Part shown: piece after piece, positions 37,477 to 46,824 of the stretch
Layout of the letters: each line of letters starts with the position of its first letter
How positions within the stretch are numbered: position 1 is the stretch's first letter
Assembly: GCF_000682695.1 (NCBI RefSeq)
Contig: NZ_AWFG01000002.1
Location: 1 to 64,000, forward strand
DNA from: Hyphomonas chukchiensis
Lineage (GTDB): Bacteria > Pseudomonadota > Alphaproteobacteria > Caulobacterales > Hyphomonadaceae
Length of the DNA: 64,000 bases
Reading direction: 5' to 3'
Translations under genes and position numbers: made by a program
Notes under the pieces: model-generated
What the model was told of the DNA's origin: nothing
Seen by the model: only the letters and a program-made list of their open reading frames with translations
Database searches by the model: none

Positions 37477-39032
37477 GTGGCGAGGGCGGGAACGAAACCG
37501 ACGAGAATGATCATGGCGATCTGTAACCCGATGAAGGGCACAGCGCCACGCCAGATGTCCATCGTGTTGATTTCGTCCGGGGCCGCGCCGCGCAGGTAGA
37601 AGAGGGCAAAGCCGAAGGGCGGCGTCAGGAAGCTGGTCTGCAGGTTCAGCGCCATCAGGATGGCGAGCCAGACCGGATCAAAGCCGAGCATGATCAGCGG
37701 CGGCGCCACAAGCGGCACGACGACGAACACGATCTCGATGAAGTCGAGGAAGAAGCCGAGAATGAACATGACGAGCATGGTCATGGCGAGGGCGCCCCAT
37801 TTGCCGCCGGGCGCCTGATGCAGCAGCGCGGCCACCATCTCGTCGCCGCCATAGCCGCGGAAGACGAGGCTGAACAGCGAGGCACCGATCAGGATGAGGA
37901 AGACCATGCTGGTGATATGCGTGGCGCTGGTGAGCGCGGGCAGGAGCTGGCGCATCTTGCGCAGCACGAGGAGGCCCGCAGCGACACCCGCGAAGAAGAC
38001 GAGGCTGGCAAGGATCGTGAGGATGATGCCGATGGAGTTTGCGCCGCTGATGGTGGCGACGCCCGCGCGCAGGTCCATCGTGTTGCGCAGGACGAGGATG
38101 GCGATGATGCTGCCGAGACCCGCGAGGATGAGCGGGGCGAGGCGGCTTTTGGCTTCGTCGGCAAGGCGGATGCCCGCGAGCAGGACAGCGCCCGCTGCGC
38201 CGATGGCAGCGGCTTCGGTCGGAGGCGCAACGCCGCCAAGGATGGCGCCGAGCACGGCTATGATGAGCAGGAGCGGCGCGCCGAGACCGAAGGCGACCTC
38301 TTTGACGGTCAATGGTTGGGTGTCTTCAGCGAGCGTCACCGGCGGGCATGTCGCAGGCTTCAGCCAGGCCATGGCCGCGATATAGAGCAGGTAGAAGACG
38401 ACCAGCAGCACACCGGGGATCAGCGCACCGGCGAACAGGTCACCGACCGAGACGACGCCGGAGCCTGCGCCCTTGAGGCTGGCCTGACTGGCGGCATTGG
38501 AGACGGCATCGGCGAGCAGGATGAGCACGATGGAGGGCGGGATGATCTGGCCGAGCGTGCCGGACGCGGCAATGGTGCCGGTGGCGAGCTTGGGGTCATA
38601 GCCCTGACGCAGCATGGTGGGCAGGGCGATCAGCGTCATCGTGATGACGGTGGCGCCGACAATGCCGGTCGAGGCAGCGAGCAGCGCACCGACGAGGACG
38701 ACGGCGTAGCCGAGGCCGCCGCGCACACGGGCGAGCAGGCGGCTGGCAATGTGCAGCAGGTCTTCTGCCACGCGGGAGCGTTCAAGGATGACACCCATCA
38801 GCACAAAGAGGGGCACGGCCACGAGCGTCTGGCTCTGCATGATCGAGGCGCCCTGGATGCGGCTCGGGAAAGCGATCAGGAAGGAGGGCGAGAAGGTGCC
38901 GGTCGCGATGCCGACAAGGGCGAAGAGGAGGGCGACGCCGCCGAGCGTGAGGGCTACGGAATAGCCCGCCAGCAGGCCGAGAATGGCGCAGGCGAACATG
39001 GCGACGGCGAGGATGATTTCAAACTCCATCAT
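37449..39032 (-). CDS. TRAP transporter large permease subunit (DctM family)
   Basis: The 527-residue inner-membrane protein has about 14 hydrophobic segments. Motifs include the MQSQTLVAVPLFVLMGVILERS region near residue 65, PPSIVLILLADAV and GVAPPTEAAAIGAAGAV. It is about 90 residues longer than usual DctM proteins, with two extra hydrophobic segments after residue 290, as in the FcbT3 (COG4664) branch. Its start overlaps the small permease end by 14 nt, and its stop overlaps the aminotransferase start. Confidence 0.92.
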   Translation of the reverse strand: MMEFEIILAVAMFACAILGLLAGYSVALTLGGVALLFALVGIATGTFSPSFLIAFPSRIQGASIMQSQTLVAVPLFVLMGVILERSRVAEDLLHIASRLLARVRGGLGYAVVLVGALLAASTGIVGATVITMTLIALPTMLRQGYDPKLATGTIAASGTLGQIIPPSIVLILLADAVSNAASQASLKGAGSGVVSVGDLFAGALIPGVLLVVFYLLYIAAMAWLKPATCPPVTLAEDTQPLTVKEVAFGLGAPLLLIIAVLGAILGGVAPPTEAAAIGAAGAVLLAGIRLADEAKSRLAPLILAGLGSIIAILVLRNTMDLRAGVATISGANSIGIILTILASLVFFAGVAAGLLVLRKMRQLLPALTSATHITSMVFLILIGASLFSLVFRGYGGDEMVAALLHQAPGGKWGALAMTMLVMFILGFFLDFIEIVFVVVPLVAPPLIMLGFDPVWLAILMALNLQTSFLTPPFGFALFYLRGAAPDEINTMDIWRGAVPFIGLQIAMIILVGFVPALATWLPSLAAN

Positions 39033-39693
39033 GGCCTCCCCCGGTTTCGCCTTCGATGGGCGTGGCCGCTGGCGGCAGCTTGCCGGTAAGGCGCAAGGCG
39101 GCCTTCAGCGCGACCGAGAGACCGGCGGTCATCAAGAGGACCGCGAAGACCGGCACCAGCGTCTTGAACAGGAAGAGGATCGGCAGGCCGTCGGATTCGC
39201 GCGAGCCTTCGAGCAGGCTCCACGAGCGCGTCAGGCCCTGCTCGCCATTGGTGATGAGCCGCAGGCAGATCGGGAAGAGGAAGAGGTAAGTGCCGACCAG
39301 TTCGATCCAGTTGCGGCCTGCCTCGCCAAAGCGCGGGCGCAGGATGTCGACGCGGACATGGGCATCGTCGCGCAGGGCGGCGGCCGAGCCGAGCATGAAC
39401 ATGGCCGCGAAGGCATAGATCACGATCTCGCTGAGCCAGGTGAAGGAGAGGCCGAAGGCGTAGCGCAGGATCACGACGGCGAGCTGGGCGAGGACGAGGA
39501 TCAGCGCGCTGGCAATGGCGAGGCCCAGCGCGCCGCCCGACAGCACGTCGAGGAAGGCGATCATGCGCTTGGCAAAGCGGTCGATCAGGCCGGGAAAGGC
39601 GAGGGTAACAAGCGGGACGGCGAAGAGGGGCAGGCAGAGGACGCCGAGGACTTTCAGCCAGGCACCGAGGTAGAGGAAAAACGTCGGATCCAT
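39019..39693 (-). CDS. TRAP transporter small permease subunit (DctQ family)
   Basis: The 224-residue protein has four to five hydrophobic segments. LAVVILRYAFGLSFTWLSEIVIYAFAAMF and the DDAHVRVDIL segment are the DctQ signatures. With the large permease it forms the membrane part of a sodium-dependent importer. Its end overlaps the large-subunit gene by 14 nt, and it begins 17 nt after the binding protein gene. Confidence 0.9.
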   Translation of the reverse strand: MDPTFFLYLGAWLKVLGVLCLPLFAVPLVTLAFPGLIDRFAKRMIAFLDVLSGGALGLAIASALILVLAQLAVVILRYAFGLSFTWLSEIVIYAFAAMFMLGSAAALRDDAHVRVDILRPRFGEAGRNWIELVGTYLFLFPICLRLITNGEQGLTRSWSLLEGSRESDGLPILFLFKTLVPVFAVLLMTAGLSVALKAALRLTGKLPPAATPIEGETGGGHDGV

Positions 39694-39710
39694 GTTGCCC
39701 CCCAGCCAGC

Positions 39711-40820
39711 CTATTTGCCGAGTTCGCGGGCGGGATAATAGGCGCCGTCGGAGACCTTCGCCCAGCCGCGCATCAGCTTGAGGCTCGCCTCGAAGCTTTC
39801 GTAGATGCGCTTTTCGATGCCGTCCTTGCCGCTGGCGGCGCGCACGTCATAGGCGGCTTCCGACATGGCCTTGACGACTTCCGGCGGGAAGGAGCGCAGC
39901 TGCGTGCCGTGCTCGCGCACCAGCAGGTCGAGGTAGACGGAGTTCTGGTAGGTGAACTCGCCGAGCGATGTGTGGTTGGTGGACTCGCAGGCGGCCTTGA
40001 TGATGGCCTGCTCGCCGGCCGTGAGGCTTTCCCACACTTTCAGGTTCATGCCGACAGCGAGGCTTGCGCCGGGCTCGTGGAAGCCGGGTCCGTAATAATA
40101 GGGCGCCTCGCGGTGGAAGCCGAGCGAGTAGTCGTTCCACGGGCCGACCCATTCGGTGGCGTCGATGGAGCCGGTCTGCAGCGCCTGGTAGATTTCGCCG
40201 CCCGAGAGCGCGATGGCCGACCCGCCGAGGGCGCGCAGCACGTCGCCGCCTTGCCCTGGAATGCGCATCTTGAGACCGACCAGATCGTCGAGGCTGTTGA
40301 TTTCCTTGCGGAACCAGCCGCCCATCTGGTGGCCGGTATTGGCGCCCTGAATGGCTTTCACGCCGAACTGGCCGGAGAGTTCGTCCCAGAGTTCCTGACC
40401 GCCGCCGAAATCGATCCAGCCCATGATTTCCTGCGCCGTCATGCCGAAAGGCACGGCGGTAAAGAAGGGGAAGGCGGAGGACTTGGCCGTCCAGTAATAT
40501 TCGGCGCCGTGATACATGTCGGCCGAGCCGTTCGCGACAGCATCGAAGCTTTCGAAGGCGGGGACGAGTTCACCGGCGGCGAAGACCTTGATCTCCATCA
40601 GGCCGTCGGACATGGCGAACACACGTTCTGCAACGCGTTCGGCGGCGCGGCCGAGGCCGGGCAGGCCTTTGGGCCATGTGGTGACCATGTTGAACTTGCG
40701 GCGGTTGCGATTGATCTTGGCGGGCGCGAGGACCTGCGCGGCTTCAGGATTGGCAAAGGCAGCGGCTGCGCCAGCTGCGCCGAGGAGGCCGGCGCCGACG
40801 ATATTGCGTCGGTTGATCAT
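39711..40820 (-). CDS. TRAP transporter substrate-binding protein (TakP/FcbT1-like)
   Basis: The 369-residue periplasmic protein begins with NRRNIVGAG, a twin-arginine-like signal followed by an Ala-rich stretch. The mature part has MVTTWPKGLPGLG, NGSADMYHGAEYYW and SIDATEWVGPWND, which resemble TakP, the 2-oxoacid-binding TRAP protein of Rhodobacter. Substrates such as pyruvate or branched 2-oxoacids are inferred from this and from the aminotransferase at the end of the operon. Confidence 0.88.
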   Translation of the reverse strand: MINRRNIVGAGLLGAAGAAAAFANPEAAQVLAPAKINRNRRKFNMVTTWPKGLPGLGRAAERVAERVFAMSDGLMEIKVFAAGELVPAFESFDAVANGSADMYHGAEYYWTAKSSAFPFFTAVPFGMTAQEIMGWIDFGGGQELWDELSGQFGVKAIQGANTGHQMGGWFRKEINSLDDLVGLKMRIPGQGGDVLRALGGSAIALSGGEIYQALQTGSIDATEWVGPWNDYSLGFHREAPYYYGPGFHEPGASLAVGMNLKVWESLTAGEQAIIKAACESTNHTSLGEFTYQNSVYLDLLVREHGTQLRSFPPEVVKAMSEAAYDVRAASGKDGIEKRIYESFEASLKLMRGWAKVSDGAYYPARELGK

Positions 40821-40863
40821 CAGATGTCCTCCCAGAGAGCCCCGCCCTGCACTCCGTCAGGGT

Positions 40864-41622
40864 CTATTCGTCGTCTCTTAGCGTCCGCCACTGGTCGCCG
40901 TCCAGCACTTCAAGGGGCTTGTAGCGCCGTTTATAGTCCATTTTCGGACTGCCTTTGACCCAATAGCCGAGATAGACGTGCGGCAGGCCCCGGTCCTGGG
41001 CATGCTGGATATGGTCGAGGATCATGTAATGGCCGAGGCCGCGCGATTCCTGCTCGGGGTCGAAGAAGGTGTAGACCATCGAGAAACCGTCGCGCAGCAC
41101 ATCGGTGATCGAGACCGCCAAGAGGGGCGAGTCTTCGTCCGGACCGTCGCGGTATTCGAAGATCAGGCTCTGCACCGGGCTGCCGCCGACCATGGTGGCA
41201 TAGTCGCGATAGGTCATCTCGGACATGCCGCCCTTGTCGTGGCGGGTCTGGACATAGGTCTTGAGCAGGCGGAACTGTTCGCGGGTCGCCTCGGCCTTGA
41301 CCGGCGTGCGGATCAGGCCGGCATTGCGGGCAATGGCGCGGCGGTCATTGCGCGAGAAGGCGAATTCGCGCGTCGGTACACGCACGCTGCGGCAGGCATT
41401 GCAGCGCGGGCAGGCGGGCCGGTAGGCGATTGTCTGGCTGCGGCGGAAACCGGCCTGGCTGAGCGAATTATGGATGGAATCGGAGTCCGGCACCGAGAGA
41501 TTGGTGAACGCCTTGCGCTCGCGCAGCCCCGGCAGGTAGGGGCACGGCGACGGGTTCGTCACGTAGAAACGGAGCGACCTTTCGAGCCCTGCAGGCAGTA
41601 TCTGGGAGTCCATGAACTTCAT
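40864..41622 (-). CDS. bpt: Aspartate/glutamate leucyltransferase (Bpt-type)
   Basis: The 252-residue enzyme adds leucine from Leu-tRNA to N-terminal Asp or Glu of proteins, marking them for ClpAP degradation by the N-degron pathway. Family marks are RACPRCNACRSVRVP-like cysteines near residue 75, GHYMILDHI and YLGYWVKGSPKMDYKRRYKPLE near the C-terminus. It lies between the TRAP operon and the SLC13 gene on the same strand. Confidence 0.94.
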   Translation of the reverse strand: MKFMDSQILPAGLERSLRFYVTNPSPCPYLPGLRERKAFTNLSVPDSDSIHNSLSQAGFRRSQTIAYRPACPRCNACRSVRVPTREFAFSRNDRRAIARNAGLIRTPVKAEATREQFRLLKTYVQTRHDKGGMSEMTYRDYATMVGGSPVQSLIFEYRDGPDEDSPLLAVSITDVLRDGFSMVYTFFDPEQESRGLGHYMILDHIQHAQDRGLPHVYLGYWVKGSPKMDYKRRYKPLEVLDGDQWRTLRDDE

Positions 41623-41639
41623 GATTTGGGACGATACAC

Positions 41640-43487
41640 TTACAGATCAAACCGCCAAGAGGCGAACAGCGTAAAGACACACCAAAGCAATAAAACGAGC
41701 GGAACGCCAAATTTCATGAAATCGCCGAACTTGTAGTGTCCGGGGCCCATTACGAGCATGTTTGTCTGGTAGGCGAAGGGGGTCGCGAAGCTGCAATTGG
41801 CCCCGTAGATGACGGCCAGAAGGAAGGGCAGCGGGTCGTGCACGCCGAGTTCAGTGGCCGCCGAGAGGGCGATCGGCGAGAACAGGATGGCGGTGGCGGC
41901 ATTGGTCAGCAGGTTGGTCAGGATGGCGACGCTGAGGAACAGGGCCGACAGGACCGCGAGCGTGCCATAGGGCGCCGCATAATTGACCACAGCATGCGCA
42001 ATCGCAGCAGCAGCGCCGGTTTTCTCCAGCGCCATGCCCATGGCGAGGGCGGCGCCGATGACGAGGAAAATGCGCAAGTCGAGCGAGCGGCTGGCCTGGC
42101 GGGTGTTCACGCAGCCGACCACGAGCATGGCCACGGCGGCGAGCACCGAGGCGTGCAGGATGGACAGGAGGCCAGTCGCGGCGAGGCCGACCATGCTGAG
42201 CGCAATGACGCGGGCGGCGACGGCGCGTGTGGTCAGCGGGATTTCGGTCTGGGACCATTCGAGCAGGATGATGTCGCGGCTGGAGCGCAGGTCGACAAAG
42301 GCATCGACCGGGCCGCAGAGGAGCAGCGTATCGCCGGACTCAAGACGGATTTCGCCGAGCTTGGTGCGAATCATCCGGCTGCGGCGCTGGATGCCGAGGG
42401 TCACCGCGCGGGTCAGGCGGCGGAAACCGAGCATCTCGACCGTCCGGCCCACCATGCGCGAGCCGGGGGCGATGACGGCCTCTGTCAGGGCAAGCGCGCC
42501 GGAACGGCTGTTCTCTTCGAGGTCGCCGCCGGCCGATTCCCAGACCTGCTGGAGGAAATCCGGCTGGCGGGCGAGGACGTTCTGGAGCGCGGCGCGGGTG
42601 GCGGCGACGATTACAAGGTCACCCGGCTGGAGCGTGATGTCTTCATAGGGGGGCAGGAAGGCCCGCTCGCCGCGCTGGATCATGCGGACGGTCATGTCGG
42701 GCAGGTCGGCGAACATGCCGGCGACGGGCTTCTTGCCCTTCAGGAAGTGGCCGAACGTGACCTCGATCTGCGCCACGAACTGCTTGCCGGAGGGCTGGGC
42801 CAGCTCGTCGCTGAGGCCGCGGCGGTTGGGCAGCAGGAATTTCGAGAAGATGGCGATGTAGAGGAGGCCGGTGCCGGCGAGGATCAGGCCCATGGGCGTC
42901 TGGTCGAAGAAGCCGAGCGTGCGCCCGTCGATGCGCTGGAAGGCTTCGGCGGCGAGCAGGTTGGTCGAGGTGCCGATCAGCGTGGTCATGCCGGCGAAGA
43001 TCGAGGCGAAGCTGAGCGGCATCATCAGCTTGGACTGCGAAGCGTTCATGCGCTTGGCGATGGCGCTCATCACCGGCAGGAACATGATCACAATGGGCGT
43101 ATTGTTGACGAAGGCGCTGGTGACGAAGACCGCGAGGAAGGCGAGCACGAGCGTGGTGACGGGGCGTTTCTCATAGCCGCCGACAAGGGCCTTGGTCGGG
43201 CCTTCCAGGGCGCCGGTCTGGAACAGGCCCTGACCCACGACCAGCAGGGCCATGATCGTGATCAGCGCCGGATTGCCGAAACCCGACAGCAACTCGGCCG
43301 CGCTGACGGGCGTGCCGTCCGCCCCGTAGGCACCTGGAATGGTGAACAGGAGAAGCAAAGCCGCAATGACGCCGACAGAGACAAGCTCCATCGGCCAGCG
43401 GTCCGACATGTAGAAACCAATTGCAGCAACAATAACCGCGAGGCTTGCCCACATGGGCCAGTGGGCCAGGAAATCAGCGATCATCAA
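41640..43487 (-). CDS. SLC13-type anion permease with TrkA-C domains
   Basis: The 615-residue protein has an N-terminal transporter half (about 1-220), two cytoplasmic TrkA-C/RCK-C-like domains in the middle (about 225-420, with ITLQPGDLVIVAA and IRLESGDTLLLCG) and a second transporter half. The helical-hairpin stretches VNNTPIVIMFLPV and LTNAATAILFSP are typical. Such proteins are annotated as sodium/sulfate or dicarboxylate carriers. The substrate is undetermined. The gap to the motB stop is 41 nt. Confidence 0.88.
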   Translation of the reverse strand: MMIADFLAHWPMWASLAVIVAAIGFYMSDRWPMELVSVGVIAALLLLFTIPGAYGADGTPVSAAELLSGFGNPALITIMALLVVGQGLFQTGALEGPTKALVGGYEKRPVTTLVLAFLAVFVTSAFVNNTPIVIMFLPVMSAIAKRMNASQSKLMMPLSFASIFAGMTTLIGTSTNLLAAEAFQRIDGRTLGFFDQTPMGLILAGTGLLYIAIFSKFLLPNRRGLSDELAQPSGKQFVAQIEVTFGHFLKGKKPVAGMFADLPDMTVRMIQRGERAFLPPYEDITLQPGDLVIVAATRAALQNVLARQPDFLQQVWESAGGDLEENSRSGALALTEAVIAPGSRMVGRTVEMLGFRRLTRAVTLGIQRRSRMIRTKLGEIRLESGDTLLLCGPVDAFVDLRSSRDIILLEWSQTEIPLTTRAVAARVIALSMVGLAATGLLSILHASVLAAVAMLVVGCVNTRQASRSLDLRIFLVIGAALAMGMALEKTGAAAAIAHAVVNYAAPYGTLAVLSALFLSVAILTNLLTNAATAILFSPIALSAATELGVHDPLPFLLAVIYGANCSFATPFAYQTNMLVMGPGHYKFGDFMKFGVPLVLLLWCVFTLFASWRFDL

Positions 43488-43528
43488 GGCTCCGGTTCAT
43501 CCGTCCGTCCTGATCCCTCTACAGGTTA

Positions 43529-44212
43529 TCAGTCGTTTGTGTGAACCAATATGCTGACCCGGCGGTTCGCTGACAAGTGCGGCTGACCGGCATCAAGGGG
43601 GTGCGTGTCGGCGAGACCCGTGACGGCGCGGATGCGCGAGGGGGCCAGACCGGCGGCAATCAGGGCGCGGCGCGCCTCGTTGGCCCTGTCTGCCGAGAGT
43701 TCCCAGTTGGAATAGGCAGTGCCGACAGCGCTGAAAGCGTCGGTATGTCCCTCGATGGATACCCCTTCGGAAAAGTGTGAAAGGGCTTCACCCGCGGCCG
43801 TCGCAAGGGCGAGACCGTCTTGCGTGAAGGCGCCGCTGCCCGAATCAAACAGGGGCCGGCGGGCGCTGTCGACGAGATCGATGCGCACGCCATCAGCTTC
43901 GCGTGTGAGGAGAACGCTGTCACCCGCATCGGTGAGGCCGGATTGGGTCTTCAGGGTGGACATCAGCTGGCTGGCCGTGGAATCGGGCAGAACGGCCGTC
44001 ATTGTCAGGGTGGGGGCAGCCTTGTTGTGGAATGTGGCGGCAATCTCGGCCCGGTCATCAGCGGACACGCCGCTGACCAGCCACATGATCAGGAAGAAGG
44101 CCATAAGCGCGGTCAGGAAGTCGGCATAGGCCATCTTCCATGTGCCCGTTTTACGGGCGGGCGCGACGGGCATTCTGCCCGCGTATCGCCGAGAGTGAGT
44201 GGCAGTTGCCAT
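43529..44212 (-). CDS. motB: Flagellar motor protein MotB-like
   Basis: The 227-residue protein has one N-terminal helix (MAYADFLTALMAFFLIMWLVS) with the proton-conducting Asp in YADF, and a C-terminal OmpA/MotB peptidoglycan-binding domain containing IEGHTDAF, NWELSADRANEARR and NRRVSIL. It is shorter than most MotB proteins (about 270-310). No motA is adjacent. ATG 44212 is chosen; another in-frame ATG lies 30 nt upstream. Confidence 0.84.
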   Translation of the reverse strand: MATATHSRRYAGRMPVAPARKTGTWKMAYADFLTALMAFFLIMWLVSGVSADDRAEIAATFHNKAAPTLTMTAVLPDSTASQLMSTLKTQSGLTDAGDSVLLTREADGVRIDLVDSARRPLFDSGSGAFTQDGLALATAAGEALSHFSEGVSIEGHTDAFSAVGTAYSNWELSADRANEARRALIAAGLAPSRIRAVTGLADTHPLDAGQPHLSANRRVSILVHTND

Positions 44213-44427
44213 GCGCTCGAAACCGATCCTTCTGATCAACACTCACAGTCATAGCAGGGCTTGGTGAAGGTCAGCTCTAGGCGGAACGGTGGATTTCGAT
44301 GAAATTTCAACGAATTCTGGCCTGTGGATGGGGCACGACCTATGTTCAGGGCAGTGGTTCCCCGGGCGACGCCTTGAAGTCATTCGGCGAAGGCGTCACT
44401 GATGGCAAAGACACAGGAGACACTTGT

Positions 44428-45291
44428 ATGGCGCGGACGGCATTTCTTGGACTGGGCGTGATGGGCTTTCACATGGCGGGCCACCTCGCCCGGGCGGGCC
44501 ATCAGGTCAGCGTGTGGAACCGGACAGGCGCCAAGGCCGCCAAGTGGAAGAAGGATCACAAGGGCGAAGTGGCGAAGGACCCGGCGACGGCGGCCTTCGG
44601 TGCGGAATTCGTGTTCCTCTGCCTCGGCGACGACCCGGACGTGCGCACCGTGTTCGATGCGCTGGAGCCGAGCCTCGGCGCCGGCATGATCGTGGTCGAC
44701 CACACAACGGCCTCGGCCGGTCTCTCGCGGGAACTGCATGAACGCTGCAAGGCCAAGGGCGCGCACTTCATTGATGCGCCGATCTCGGGAGGCGAGGCAG
44801 GCGCCATCAACGGCAAGCTGACCATCATGTGCGGCGGCGAGGAAAGCGCCTTCGCGGCGGCTGAGCCGGTTATGGCGGCGTTCGGCAAGAAGATGACTCT
44901 GATCGGGGAGAGCGGCGCGGGGCAGCTGGCCAAGTCCGTCAACCAGATCTGCATTGCGGGCATTGTGCAGGGCCTCGCCGAAGGGCTGCACTTTGCCGAG
45001 AAGGCGGGGCTGGATGCGGCCAAGGTGATCGAGGCGATCACCGGCGGCGCGGCCCAGAGCTGGCAGATGGAGAACCGCTGGAAGACGATGGTCGAGGGGC
45101 ATTTCGAGCATGGCTTCGCGGTTGACTGGATGCGTAAGGACCTGCGGATCACGCTGGAAGCGGCGCGCGAGAATGGCGCCAGCCTGCCGCTGACGGCGAC
45201 AGTGGACCAGTATTATGCCGACGTGCAGGCCATGGGCGGCGCACGCTGGGATACGAGCAGCCTGATCGCCCGCCTGACCCGGGACGCGTAG
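44428..45291 (+). CDS. Beta-hydroxyacid dehydrogenase (3-hydroxyisobutyrate dehydrogenase family)
   Basis: The 287-residue NAD(P)-dependent enzyme has the Rossmann motif GLGVMGFHMAGHL (8-20), the DAPISGGEAGA substrate loop (116-126) and the catalytic Lys169 in LAKSVNQI. Possible substrates include 3-hydroxyisobutyrate, tartronate semialdehyde or succinic semialdehyde. The frame is open upstream to 44299, but ATG 44428 begins the conserved fold. It is divergent from motB with about 215 nt between. Confidence 0.9.
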   Translation: MARTAFLGLGVMGFHMAGHLARAGHQVSVWNRTGAKAAKWKKDHKGEVAKDPATAAFGAEFVFLCLGDDPDVRTVFDALEPSLGAGMIVVDHTTASAGLSRELHERCKAKGAHFIDAPISGGEAGAINGKLTIMCGGEESAFAAAEPVMAAFGKKMTLIGESGAGQLAKSVNQICIAGIVQGLAEGLHFAEKAGLDAAKVIEAITGGAAQSWQMENRWKTMVEGHFEHGFAVDWMRKDLRITLEAARENGASLPLTATVDQYYADVQAMGGARWDTSSLIARLTRDA

Positions 45292-45295
45292 GCGC

Positions 45296-46297
45296 ATGCG
45301 GCGCCTCGATATCCACCTCGCACAGGATGCCGCCTGCGACACGGTGATCAGCGCCATCAAGGCGGCTGACCCGATCGACTATGTCGTCATGGAGACCGAG
45401 CAGACCGACCGGTGCATGATTTCCGTGTTCATGCGCGACGGCACCAACCAGACGCTGATGGACAATATCCAGATGGCGCTGGAAGGCCGCAATGACTGGC
45501 GCGTGGCCGTGCTGCCCATCGAGGCGACTGCGCCGAAACTGGAAGAGGCCAAGGGCGAGAAGGCCATCAATGCCGACCAGGCGACCCGCGAGGAATTGTT
45601 TTCGGACATTTCGGACGGCGCGCGGCTGGACCGGAATTTCGTCATCATGGTCGTCCTGTCGACCATCGTGGCGGCGATCGGCCTGAACTCGGATGGCATC
45701 GCGGCCGTGATCGGCGCGATGGTGATTGCGCCATTGCTGGGCCCGATCCTCGGCTTTTCGATGGGCGCGGCGCTTGGCGATTTCGACCTGCTGAAGCGGG
45801 GCTTCATTACGCTCGCGGTGGGGATATTCACGGCGCTGGCCGTGTCGTTCGCGATCTCGTTCATGCTGCCGCTGAACCTGCAGAGCCACGAGCTGATGTC
45901 GCGGGCCGAAGTGCGCGTGGACGGGCTGGCGCTCGCCATGGCGGCGGGTGGCGCGGCGGCGCTGTCGCTGACACGCGGGCAGGCCGAGGCACTGGTCGGC
46001 GTGATGGTGGCCGCGGCGCTGTTGCCGCCGGGCGCGGCGCTGGGCCTGTTTGCAGGCGGCGGGGAATATGACCTCGCTTTGCGCGCGGCCCTGCTGCTGG
46101 CGCTGAACGTGGCGAGCCTGATCCTGTCGGCGCTGCTCGTGTTCCGGCTGCGCAAGATCCGCCCGCGCAAGTGGATCGAGCAGAAGAATGCGACCTGGGC
46201 CGTGTGGCTGAATGCCGGTCTGTCCGCCTTTTTCCTGATCGTCGCGGCGACACTGATTGTGCTGCTTGACCTCGGGGCCAAGGTCGAAATCGGCTAA
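45296..46297 (+). CDS. DUF389 membrane protein
   Basis: The 333-residue protein has a soluble N-terminal domain (about 1-110) with the DUF389 style of MRRLDIHLAQDAACDTVISAI, then six or seven hydrophobic segments beginning FVIMVVLSTIVAAIGLNSDG and AVIGAMVIAPLLGPILGFSMG. Family members are integral inner-membrane proteins of unknown activity. It starts 4 nt after the dehydrogenase stop, so they are likely cotranscribed. Confidence 0.87.
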   Translation: MRRLDIHLAQDAACDTVISAIKAADPIDYVVMETEQTDRCMISVFMRDGTNQTLMDNIQMALEGRNDWRVAVLPIEATAPKLEEAKGEKAINADQATREELFSDISDGARLDRNFVIMVVLSTIVAAIGLNSDGIAAVIGAMVIAPLLGPILGFSMGAALGDFDLLKRGFITLAVGIFTALAVSFAISFMLPLNLQSHELMSRAEVRVDGLALAMAAGGAAALSLTRGQAEALVGVMVAAALLPPGAALGLFAGGGEYDLALRAALLLALNVASLILSALLVFRLRKIRPRKWIEQKNATWAVWLNAGLSAFFLIVAATLIVLLDLGAKVEIG

Positions 46298-46378
46298 GTG
46301 CAGGATATTTTGGACTTTTTGGGCCTGTGGCTGTAAGGTAACACTAACTTTCACTTCAAAGGACTGTGTCACCCACCC

Positions 46379-46813
46379 ATGACCGTTGTAGAACCCGTCG
46401 CTAATGTCTCCCAATCCCGTGTCGAACGCTATATTTCCACTCTCGATGATCCGCAGCGCAAGGCGGAATCGGAAGCCCTGCTGGCCCTGTTTGCCCGTGT
46501 GACGGACCTCCCAGCCATGATCTGGGGGACGCACAAGGTCGGCTATGGCCGCTATGCCTATACGATGGATGGCGGGCGCAGCAGCGAGTTCATGATTGCC
46601 GGGTTCGAGCCCGCCAAGAAGCATGTCATCGTCTACCTGTCGCCGGACTTTGAAGAGTTCACGGCGCCGCTGGAAATCCTCGGCAAGCATGAGAAGGGCA
46701 AGTCCTGCATCTTCATCAAGGCGCTCAAGGACGTGAACCTGGCCGCGCTGGAAGAAATGGTGCGCCTCGGCATGGCCTCCACCGAGAAGAACTACAAGAC
46801 AAGCGAGAGCTGA
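46379..46813 (+). CDS. DUF1801 (YdhG-like) protein, first paralogue
   Basis: The 144-residue protein has the DUF1801 pattern: a helical N-terminus with SRVERYISTLDDPQRKAE, then MIWGTHKVGYGRYAYTMDGG and IVYLSPDFEEFTAPLEILG. The fold is small alpha/beta and the function is unclear. The next gene is a paralogue of the same length, 11 nt away. Confidence 0.85.
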   Translation: MTVVEPVANVSQSRVERYISTLDDPQRKAESEALLALFARVTDLPAMIWGTHKVGYGRYAYTMDGGRSSEFMIAGFEPAKKHVIVYLSPDFEEFTAPLEILGKHEKGKSCIFIKALKDVNLAALEEMVRLGMASTEKNYKTSES

Positions 46814-46824
46814 GGCCGGGGGCG

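Noticed and set aside
37818-39089. Antisense open frame of about 420 codons over the TRAP large permease
   Set aside because: Composition is strongly biased to Glu, Asp and Arg, and it lies wholly on a supported gene.
41736-43544. Antisense open frame of about 600 codons over the SLC13 gene
   Set aside because: Its protein is rich in charged low-complexity residues and has no recognisable domain, whereas the opposite frame has clear transporter motifs.
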